This document shows positions 1 to 5,581 of a stretch of DNA of 15,680 bases, piece by piece. Each line of letters starts with the position of its first letter. Position 1 is the first letter of the stretch. The notes beneath the pieces are model-generated. The model did not search any database. It had not been told where the DNA came from and worked only from the letters and a program-made list of their open reading frames with translations. The DNA comes from Proteiniphilum sp. (lineage in GTDB: Bacteria > Bacteroidota > Bacteroidia > Bacteroidales > Dysgonomonadaceae), in assembly GCA_031284475.1 (NCBI GenBank), contig JAISZV010000032.1, positions 1 through 15,680 of the forward strand. The letters run 5' to 3'. Both the position numbers and the translations under genes were made by a program.

Positions 1-722
1 ACGGTGATATTCGTTTGGCCTAAACTATACACGTATGCTGTTTCCAATGTCTCCGGAAAACTTCGTGCGATTCCAAGAATAACTTTCGTCCACGATTGCG
101 TATTCACTTCCAAACCACCGTCTTTTGTTGCTCCAAAAGGGTTGAAAGAGGCTGTCGGGTTATGCGCATCGTATGTCATCTTATTGTATCTATGCGATAA
201 CCATTGTCCGTTCCAGGTATTAATCTGGTTTGCCCTTAATTGTGGCGTATTATTCAAATAATCCCGGTATATTTGCCAACCATCAAATAAATCCAATAAA
301 ATTTGCCTGTTCTCAAAAAACATGGATAATCCGCTCTGTACTCCAATTCCAAAACCACCGCCAATCCAAGATAAATAAACGTCTTCTTCTTTTAATGGTA
401 AATTCATGCTCGTGATTTGCCCGGAAGTGCTGGCGGTTAAATCTAATGATGGGAAACCGATGGCAATACTTGCGTCTGCTTTATTTTGAGATATTTTGTC
501 GATTAGAGTTTGCAGTTTTAATCTTCGTTCTTCGGTAGTTGGAATAATTCCCTTTTTAATTCCCTGAACAAAAGGAGAATTTGTGACCCACTGCATATAT
601 TTTTCGTGGTCAAAGAATAACGGAAAATACACATCGACAAAAAATTCTTTTGCGGTATATGCTTTATTGAATTTCTCGTTGTAAGCATCCAGGAATGTCC
701 GTCCTATATTTATCGCTATCAT
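1..722 (-). CDS. Partial cas-operon gene, probable Cascade subunit (Cas8- or Cas7-like)
   Basis: The reading frame starts at ATG 722-720, two bases after the cas3 stop, and stays open to the window edge (240 codons seen, C-terminus missing). The protein begins MIAINIGRTFLDAYNEKF and carries AKEFF, FPLFFDHEKYMQWV, a glycine-rich SWIGGGFGIGV stretch near residue 120 and an aromatic/Asn-rich middle. It has no signal peptide or membrane segment. I do not recognise the family firmly from sequence. Its place directly after cas5 and cas3, with no cas7 or cas8 seen elsewhere in the operon, makes a crRNA-binding backbone or large subunit of the interference complex the best guess. I recall a Bacteroidales arrangement catalogued as the PGING subtype (Cas5p, Csp1, Csp2) that it could belong to. 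The operon role is fairly sure; the subunit identity is inference. Confidence 0.6.
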   Translation of the reverse strand, partial: MIAINIGRTFLDAYNEKFNKAYTAKEFFVDVYFPLFFDHEKYMQWVTNSPFVQGIKKGIIPTTEERRLKLQTLIDKISQNKADASIAIGFPSLDLTASTSGQITSMNLPLKEEDVYLSWIGGGFGIGVQSGLSMFFENRQILLDLFDGWQIYRDYLNNTPQLRANQINTWNGQWLSHRYNKMTYDAHNPTASFNPFGATKDGGLEVNTQSWTKVILGIARSFPETLETAYVYSLGQTNIT

Positions 723-724
723 AA

Positions 725-2857
725 TTATATAAATTGTAATGATCTATCGTAATATTCCGGTTTTGCAAATTCATACAAAAAACCTAATTGTTCATCATAA
801 GCCTTATGCGGAATTACAAAAGGTTTGGAACCTTCGCAAGATTTATCTAACCCTGAGTGCCCGATTGAACGATACGATACCGGTATTTCTAATTGAGATT
901 GAATTTCGTAATTTGACGCCTCGTATAGTTCTCTGTCATACTCGTCAATGCAGCAAACAGAATCAATATCAAGTGTCTCCAATAACGCCGATTTAGGATT
1001 GTGCCACAAATTTTTTATCAACCATTGACCATTATTAAAGGAAACATTCAGGTCGATATTTACAAATTGTATTTCGGGATAAACGGAATCAATGATATTT
1101 TGAATTTCTCTTTCTTTTACCAATTCCCCATCGGGAAGGATGTCATAAGTGCGTTGCAAAACCTCTGATTTATAAGGTTTGGCGTCTTCCGTATTTTCCG
1201 GAGGCATAAGTATGTAAACGGGTTTATATTGTCCGATTGTTTTTTCATTCCTTATGCGGTTTATGCGTCCGAATCGTTGGATCAATGCATCGATAGGCGC
1301 ACATTCCGTTATCATCAAATCGAAGCTAATATCAAGGCTAACTTCTACAACCTGGGTAGAAACAACTATGCAAGCGCCATTGTAAACATTATACGTTTCT
1401 TTTAAATTTGTTTCCAGGTGATTTCTATCCTTTCGTTTAAAACGGCTATGCACGAGCATTTTCGCTATTTCAGGATGTCGCTCTTCTAATAGTTTGAATA
1501 ATGCCTGCGCACGTTTTACCTGATTGCAAACAACCAGAATCTTCTGTTTTGCCGTTATTGCATCTTGAATCACATTTGATAAAGAATCAAATGTACCGGC
1601 TTTATGAATAATATGCCGGTCAAAAGAATCTAATATCTCACCGGATAATTTTATTTCGTAAACATTCTCTTTTCCTCCTAATAATTCAAGAAGGCGATTG
1701 TACAAAACCGCCGGCATTGTGGCAGTCCCGATATGTAAGCGGCAACCCACAGCACTAAGGATTTCAACAATTTTCAGGACTATTGCCTGTGTAGTTTCCG
1801 AATAAGTATGAATTTCATCCAAAATAACATCGCAATCATGTAAATCGGCTAATAATGCTTCATAACCTTTCGTTGCAAATACAATTGCCGCTAATTGATG
1901 AGGGGTTAATACCTTTACAGACGCTCCTATATGGCGTTGCATTATCTTTTCGATGATTTTTCCGTTTTCAATCTTCAAACTCGAAGAAGCATGCAATAGC
2001 CGTATATCGGCATTAGTGCCTTTCAAATCTTTTTTAATACGTTCATACATAGCGTTTATAGATGCTTGAAAAGGAAGCGCGTAAAAAATGCGCCCCTTGC
2101 ACCTGCGAATCAGGAAATCGGTTTTTCCGGCGCCGGTTGGAGCGGTAACTAATGTATGTTTACGACTGTCGTCGACCGAAATCATCGACAACGGATATAG
2201 TTTACTCTTTCTATTATGATAATAGGTTGTATCCGGTACGACAAATAAACGTTTAGCCAAACCGGACGTTTTACCTTCTAATGCCGAAGCCAAATGGTCG
2301 GCAGCAATCAAAACGCCTTTCCATTTGGAATAACCGTATTTCATTGATTCGGAATAATCGACAGCTTCCCAAAAACTATCTTGAGCCTGTTGCAGGGAAA
2401 TCGGTTTTGTCTCTATTCCGCATTTTTCTAATATATTTAAAGCGTCGACGCTCCATTTCTCAAATCCGGAAAGATGTTTTGTCAGGCAATCGGGATCATT
2501 TTCCAGCAAATCCAGGATTCCTTTTCCTCCCGCATCCTTATAAATTGATTTATGATGGGCTACAATCATCTCAATAACAGGATATTTTTCTTTTTCCGGC
2601 GCTAAAGAAATAAAAAACAGGGAGGCTATCTCATGGCGAAAAATAAATCCGGGCTGGCGGGTATGATAAGGAGATAATGTTTGTTGAAACAAAGGGCTTG
2701 CCTTTCCAATGTCGTGCAATATGGCTCCTTTATAAGCGATTGTTTCGTCTAATTCCATATTTTTAGCCACAATAACAGCTAATTGAGCAACCTCTTTCAG
2801 ATGTTGAATAAGAGGCGTTCCCCCGCTTTTTGCTAATATGCCGTTAATATCATCCAT
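725..2857 (-). CDS. cas3: CRISPR-associated nuclease/helicase Cas3 (HD plus DExH)
   Basis: Cas3 is recruited by target-bound Cascade, then unwinds and degrades the invading DNA in the cytoplasm. At 710 residues it has the usual length. The N-terminal HD nuclease shows H19, the HD pair H48-D49 (ILHDIGK), H75, the HH pair at 101-102 and D187-H188 (AADHLA). The SF2 helicase follows with Walker A APTGAGKT (239-246), motif II DEIH (347-350), motif III GTATMP (377-382, with TAT in place of the common SAT), a motif V region STQVVEVSLDI (about 500-510) and motif VI QRFGRINR (527-534). All expected catalytic residues are present, so the gene looks functional. Its ATG directly abuts the TAA of cas5, and the next gene starts two bases after its stop, so translational coupling is likely. 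HD and helicase are fused in one chain, as in I-B, I-C and I-E systems. Confidence 0.96.
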   Translation of the reverse strand: MDDINGILAKSGGTPLIQHLKEVAQLAVIVAKNMELDETIAYKGAILHDIGKASPLFQQTLSPYHTRQPGFIFRHEIASLFFISLAPEKEKYPVIEMIVAHHKSIYKDAGGKGILDLLENDPDCLTKHLSGFEKWSVDALNILEKCGIETKPISLQQAQDSFWEAVDYSESMKYGYSKWKGVLIAADHLASALEGKTSGLAKRLFVVPDTTYYHNRKSKLYPLSMISVDDSRKHTLVTAPTGAGKTDFLIRRCKGRIFYALPFQASINAMYERIKKDLKGTNADIRLLHASSSLKIENGKIIEKIMQRHIGASVKVLTPHQLAAIVFATKGYEALLADLHDCDVILDEIHTYSETTQAIVLKIVEILSAVGCRLHIGTATMPAVLYNRLLELLGGKENVYEIKLSGEILDSFDRHIIHKAGTFDSLSNVIQDAITAKQKILVVCNQVKRAQALFKLLEERHPEIAKMLVHSRFKRKDRNHLETNLKETYNVYNGACIVVSTQVVEVSLDISFDLMITECAPIDALIQRFGRINRIRNEKTIGQYKPVYILMPPENTEDAKPYKSEVLQRTYDILPDGELVKEREIQNIIDSVYPEIQFVNIDLNVSFNNGQWLIKNLWHNPKSALLETLDIDSVCCIDEYDRELYEASNYEIQSQLEIPVSYRSIGHSGLDKSCEGSKPFVIPHKAYDEQLGFLYEFAKPEYYDRSLQFI

Positions 2858-3439
2858 TTACATTCCAATGACAGGTTTTCCGGTTATCTCAATCCATCCG
2901 TACATCGGTTTAGCCTTATCGAACCGGTTAAAACCAACTAAAAATGATTTATTACCTTCACCCAAACGAAACTCAAAGCCACTGATTGCATTAAAATCTT
3001 CTTCATATATTTTCAAAACGTCTTCCGCAGGCAATAAAATATCTTCATTTCTACACAAGCAAATATGTTGTTTTGCTGCATTTTCAGCATCTTCTTCTTT
3101 TTTAAATGCCAAATAAAGAACAGGATCAACCATTACTCCCCGATCTAAAATAGATTGTGGTCGAAGCATTGTTTCGGTTTGACTCCTTTTTTCCCATCCT
3201 CTGCTTTGTGTTTGCTCCTGTTGGATGCTCATACCATGATAACATAATTTGTGGCGGGCTATCTTTAATATTTCGCCGTAACTGTTTGTGTTTTCCAATA
3301 ACTCGGGAAACAACTTTTTTTCAATTCCTTCAATAATTGATGGAGTCAAAAATTGTTGGCTGAATGTTTTACTGTCTCTTACCGCTGTCCAGGGTTTGAT
3401 AAAACCAAACGGGCCTGAATATTTAACTACGTAGTACAT
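2858..3439 (-). CDS. cas5: CRISPR-associated protein Cas5 (Cascade backbone)
   Basis: Cas5 is a RAMP-fold subunit that caps the 5' handle of the crRNA in Cascade. The 193-residue product starts with YVVKYSGPFGFIKPWTAV followed by a polar stretch and LTPSIIEGIEKKLF. This resembles the Cas5 N-terminal pattern of a first beta strand, GPF, and a helix reached through a 'PPs..G' turn. The middle (HGMSIQQEQTQSRGWEKRSQ, then RGVMVDPVLYLAF) fits the thumb and the second RAMP strand, and the C-terminal GEGNKSFLVGF fits the last strand. The length is at the short end for the family. The stop codon TAA is followed immediately by the cas3 ATG. The 148-base gap to cas6 suggests a separate start signal or a regulatory element upstream. 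Identification rests on the N-terminal pattern and on position between cas6 and cas3. Confidence 0.8.
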   Translation of the reverse strand: MYYVVKYSGPFGFIKPWTAVRDSKTFSQQFLTPSIIEGIEKKLFPELLENTNSYGEILKIARHKLCYHGMSIQQEQTQSRGWEKRSQTETMLRPQSILDRGVMVDPVLYLAFKKEEDAENAAKQHICLCRNEDILLPAEDVLKIYEEDFNAISGFEFRLGEGNKSFLVGFNRFDKAKPMYGWIEITGKPVIGM

Positions 3440-3500
3440 GTTATTTTTTGCAACTTTAGTAATCCATTGTTGAAAATCTACCGCTTAATTTGTGCTGAAT

Positions 3501-3560
3501 AAGACTTCTGCTTAAGATAAGGAATTGAAAAATAGATCGCAGTATCATTGGTATTGAAAC
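3501..3560 (+). other. Two crRNA-handle-like motifs in the cas6-cas5 gap
   Basis: On the plus strand, opposite to the cas genes, ATTGAAAC occurs at 3553-3560 and ATTGAAAA at 3523-3530, exactly 30 bases apart. ATTGAAAC or ATTGAAAG is the usual 3' end of type I-B repeats and becomes the 8-nt 5' handle of the crRNA after Cas6 cutting; 30 is also a common I-B repeat length. The bases before the two copies are only weakly alike (both have GG two or three bases ahead), so this is not a proper array. It could be a degenerate repeat pair, a crRNA-like regulatory RNA, or chance in AT-rich DNA. The system's real repeat is not in the window, so no comparison is possible. Confidence 0.3.
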
Positions 3561-3566
3561 TTTTCA

Positions 3567-3589
3567 GGGAGGAGAAATCCTCCCTTTTT
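3567..3589 (+). terminator. Intrinsic terminator facing against the cas operon
   Basis: GGGAGGA (3567-3573) and TCCTCCC (3578-3584) form a perfect 7-bp stem closed by a GAAA tetraloop and followed by TTTTT (3585-3589). The T-run lies on the plus-strand side only. In the minus direction the hairpin is followed by TGAAAAG, so it should end a plus-strand transcript, although no plus-strand gene lies just upstream. In the cas direction it may still act as a weak barrier or an RNA-stabilising hairpin directly after cas6, whose stop codon at 3588-3590 overlaps the T-run. Confidence 0.65.
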
Positions 3590-4247
3590 AATATATCGCT
3601 CCGAATCCGATTCCCGTTGAATTTCCTAATCCTACTGTCCATGCGAACGCTTTTGTTTCAGGCTTTCCTTCAATTATAACGGGGCATTGATTGACCTTGT
3701 TTTTTATTCCGTTATAGTCGATGAGTTTTATTTTTGTATTCCCTTGCGATGGAGCAAACCGTATATTTAGACTTTCATCTTCGGGAAGTCCGGCCATCTC
3801 CATTTTGAATAATAATTTTTCCGTCAACAATTTGCCGGACTCTTCATCTTTGAACGTATAGTGTTTACTTGTTTCGCCATCGGAATATTTTAATAAGATA
3901 GGGCTTGCGCAATGAAATAAACTCTGTTTTGACAAATCCGGTTCTTCCTGTATGGTAATATCCAGAACTTTGAGGCCGGAAAACATTTCAGCGTCATGCA
4001 GTATGGTCCTGATAACTTGCTTCATGTGTTTATCATCGTAAAAACTGATGAAAAATTGAGCGCCATTCGGATAATCCAAACCCGTTTCGGTAGGTTGGGC
4101 TTTTAAAAGCCAGGAAAAAGAGTACAACGCAGGCTTTCCGTGAAGATTGTTTATTCCGAGCCATTTATGAATTGTTCCCACCATTTTGGGTTGATAATTG
4201 AATGGAATTAAACCTTTATTAGGGGTTGTTTTAATGTGTATTCGCAT
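3588..4247 (-). CDS. cas6: CRISPR pre-crRNA processing endoribonuclease Cas6
   Basis: Cas6 cuts the CRISPR transcript inside each repeat and leaves the 8-nt 5' handle. The 219-residue protein ends with the diagnostic glycine-rich loop G206-L-G208...G212-I-G214-F-G216 (GLGNSTGIGFG) just before the C-terminus. It also has the N-terminal RAMP strand (MRIHIKTTP), H27 in VGTIHKWLG as the likely general-acid histidine of helix 1, and a mid-protein SPILLK strand (about residues 115-120) typical of Cas6. It is first in the visible operon, with no gene upstream on the same strand. A TAnnTTTG box lies about 130 bases ahead. Presence of Cas6 argues against a plain I-C system, where Cas5 does the cutting, and fits I-B or a Bacteroidales relative. 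The protein appears complete. Confidence 0.93.
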   Translation of the reverse strand: MRIHIKTTPNKGLIPFNYQPKMVGTIHKWLGINNLHGKPALYSFSWLLKAQPTETGLDYPNGAQFFISFYDDKHMKQVIRTILHDAEMFSGLKVLDITIQEEPDLSKQSLFHCASPILLKYSDGETSKHYTFKDEESGKLLTEKLLFKMEMAGLPEDESLNIRFAPSQGNTKIKLIDYNGIKNKVNQCPVIIEGKPETKAFAWTVGLGNSTGIGFGAIY

Positions 4248-4616
4248 ATAAATTTCTTATAAAGTTGAGTCCTTTTGTTGTGATTTGCCGTTTGCTTTCG
4301 GAAAGTTACAAACTTTTTCTTCCCAATTTATGAAAACACGGAAAACTATAAAAATTACTATACGTAATGCGCCCAAAGTTAATGATATTTATTCTAAAAA
4401 GAAAAAAATATTTAACAAGAGTTGGGCCGGGATCACATGCAAAAGTATGTGTGTGTAAAAGTAAAAAGTATCTTTTATTTGATTGCTGATTTAAGGATTA
4501 TTGTGAATAAATTTTTGAGTAATTGAATCTTTTCTGATTTTTGCAATTTGCGCGCGACGAGTGTCGGAAGATAAAAAAAAGAGAAGTAAAACAGGAGTAA
4601 AACGGGAATTATATAG
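4248..4616. other. AT-rich intergenic region upstream of cas6
   Basis: This 369-base stretch separates cas6 (leftward) from the plus-strand remnant (rightward). It is very AT-rich, with several A/T homopolymer runs and stop codons in all frames. Besides the possible cas6 -7 box described separately I see no array, no RNA gene, no strong hairpin and no ORF. A short GC-rich patch (GCGCGCGACG, about 4550-4560) stands out from the surroundings but has no clear meaning. Confidence 0.5.
4374..4381 (-). promoter_or_regulatory. Possible Bacteroidota -7 box for cas6
   Basis: On the minus strand these bases read TAACTTTG, a match to the TAnnTTTG -7 element of Bacteroidota sigma-ABfr promoters. Transcription would begin near 4367 and give a leader of about 120 bases before cas6. 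I find no convincing TTTG/TTG -33 element at the normal spacing of about 20 bases, so the call is weak. Confidence 0.3.
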
Positions 4617-5006
4617 AAATATTGTATTTACAGTGATACGGACGAATTTGAGCCCGCAACCGTCAGTATCCAGGGTGCAGATTATTTAGATGTTGCCGGT
4701 CTTTGGGTTTATCCGTCCGACCGGCCTTTGGGCCAGGGCTGGCAGGGTCACGTAACCGGTTGCGCCGGGCTGGGGTGGCGTATGCCGACCCTTGTGGAAC
4801 TGTATAATATTTCGCTTGCTGTGAGAGGTAATCTTACGACATTTGTTTCATACTTCGGTTTCACCATCAATGCCTGGTACTGGTCGATCACGGACGACAC
4901 CAGCCACACCAACGCTGCATATCTGTACCGCTTGAACAGTACGGTTAGGGGCTTCGGCTACATGACGGAGACCTATCAGAGTGCGCGGTGTGTCTGGAGC
5001 AAATAA
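4617..5006 (+). pseudogene. 5'-truncated DUF1566/FISUMP-like C-terminal fragment
   Basis: The frame is open from just after a TAG at 4614-4616 to TAA 5004-5006 but has no good start; the only initiators are late TTG-type codons such as 4728. The translation holds the hallmarks of DUF1566/FISUMP-type C-terminal domains of Bacteroidota surface proteins: GWRMPTLVEL, then NAWYWSITDD, then a final SARCVWSK (family pattern WR(L/M)PT..EL, YWS.T, (V/A)RCV). The upstream part (EFEPATVSIQGADYLDVAG) also reads as protein, so this is the tail of a once larger gene. Such C-terminal domains are known to serve as variable regions of diversity-generating retroelements in Bacteroidota, but no reverse transcriptase or template repeat is in the window. 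It is more GC-rich than the flanking DNA. Most likely it is a decayed or displaced gene end. Confidence 0.6.
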
Positions 5007-5020
5007 GAGCCGAAGGCTCT
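5006..5020 (+). terminator. Small hairpin right after the DUF1566-like fragment
   Basis: AGAGCC (5006-5011) pairs with GGCTCT (5015-5020) around a GAA loop, starting at the last base of the stop codon. The following tract CTTAATG is a poor T-run, so termination would be weak. A short GC-rich inverted repeat just downstream of a variable region is also a known feature of DGR targets. Confidence 0.45.
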
Positions 5021-5040
5021 CTTAATGATAAAAAGGTAAA

Positions 5041-5355
5041 ATGGAAAAATGGAAAAGTAGAATAGAGAGAAGATGTGAATTTGTGGGGCATTTGATCAAT
5101 TATTTGTCTCATAAATTCAAACTTGCAGGTCATAACTTCAAAGTTTTGTTTCATAACTTCAAAGTTGCGGGTCATAATTTCGATCTTTTGTCTTATAATT
5201 TTAATCGTGCAAGTCATAATTTCGATCCTGTAAGGGTATTTTTCAATAATAACTTTTTAAATTTTAACAAAATGAATCAACTGGGAAAACACCCGCGGCG
5301 AAAAAGGCCCCTGGAGCGAAATCCAGAACGCCATAATTCCGTAAAAACAATGTGA
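5041..5355 (+). CDS. Doubtful small ORF containing heptad repeats
   Basis: This open frame of 104 codons starts 34 bases after the DUF1566-like remnant with ATG GAA AAA TGG; a weak AAGGT lies just ahead. Residues about 16-64 are a run of seven-residue units (for example GHNFKVL, FHNFKVA, GHNFDLL), produced by the 21-bp DNA repeat described separately. The tail (HPRRKRPLERNPERH) is basic. I recognise no family. The minus strand is also open through the repeats and reads as coiled-coil-like heptads (MTRNFEV, MKQNFEV), so either strand or neither could be coding. No signal peptide or transmembrane segment is seen. I regard expression as unproven. Confidence 0.25.
   Translation: MEKWKSRIERRCEFVGHLINYLSHKFKLAGHNFKVLFHNFKVAGHNFDLLSYNFNRASHNFDPVRVFFNNNFLNFNKMNQLGKHPRRKRPLERNPERHNSVKTM
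5086..5232 (+). repeat. Seven tandem 21-bp units with a heptad reading
   Basis: Seven contiguous 21-base units begin at 5086, 5107, 5128, 5149, 5170, 5191 and 5212. The shared core is TCATAAyTTCrAwsTT, best kept in units 3, 4, 5 and 7; unit 1 is strongly degenerate. Some units contain the near-palindrome AACTTCAAAGTT, which explains why both strands give similar heptapeptides (HNFKV on plus, NFEVM on minus). No unit contains a stop in either of these frames, and the period is exactly three codons times seven, which suggests past or present coding constraint. Confidence 0.75.
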
Positions 5356-5460
5356 CTAATGTGCTAATGTGCCAATGTGATTAATGGCTAATGCGCCGGC
5401 GCTAATGTACCTGTAGTAATGATTCAATGATTTAATGATGTGCCAATGTGAATAATGTGA
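5349..5460. repeat. Degenerate AATGTG-rich low-complexity tract
   Basis: AATGTG, AATGCG or AATGAT recur every 8 to 11 bases (AATGTGACTAATGTGCTAATG and on), broken by a GCGCCGGCGC palindrome near 5392-5401. It contains many in-frame stops and no ORF. It looks like slipped-strand, degenerate repeat DNA between the plus-strand remnant and the terminators of the fucosidase gene. Confidence 0.6.
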
Positions 5461-5478
5461 AACCTCTAACGAGGTTTT
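5460..5478 (+). terminator. Hairpin terminator, plus-strand side
   Basis: AAACCTC (5460-5466) pairs with GAGGTTT (5471-5477) around a TAAC loop and runs into TTTT. It would end plus-strand transcription from the remnant and small ORF. The stem is nearly symmetrical, so it may also work leftward. Confidence 0.55.
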
Positions 5479-5513
5479 AAGGTGGCGGGGGAAGCGTATT
5501 TTTCTATTAATAC

Positions 5514-5549
5514 AAAGAGGGTGAAATCACATTGTGATACACCCTCTTT
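5514..5549. terminator. Long bidirectional terminator after the GH29 gene
   Basis: AAAGAGGGTG (5514-5523) and CACCCTCTTT (5540-5549) form a perfect 10-bp stem, and an inner TCAC/GTGA pair lengthens it. In the minus direction the stem ends in CCCTCTTTG and is followed by a TA-rich stretch. It sits 33 bases past the stop of the leftmost fucosidase gene, between convergent transcription units, and is the likely end of the fucose operon. Confidence 0.75.
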
Positions 5550-5559
5550 ATACGCTGTT

Positions 5560-5575
5560 CGGGTTTGAAAACCCG
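5560..5575. terminator. Short hairpin next to the fucosidase stop codon
   Basis: CGGGTT (5560-5565) pairs with AACCCG (5570-5575) around a TGAA loop, six bases past the TAA of the GH29 gene. There is no T-run, so it may protect the mRNA 3' end rather than terminate on its own. Confidence 0.45.
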
Positions 5576-5581
5576 GTAATG

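Noticed and set aside
3501..3560. A genuine two-repeat CRISPR array
   Set aside because: Only the last seven or eight bases agree between the two copies and there is no room for a spacer between 30-base repeats; reported as handle-like motifs only.
4945..5217. Minus-strand ORF with coiled-coil-like heptads
   Set aside because: It begins in the middle of a repeat unit and runs through the DUF1566-like fragment. The heptads follow from the near-palindromic DNA repeat; kept only as part of the repeat finding.
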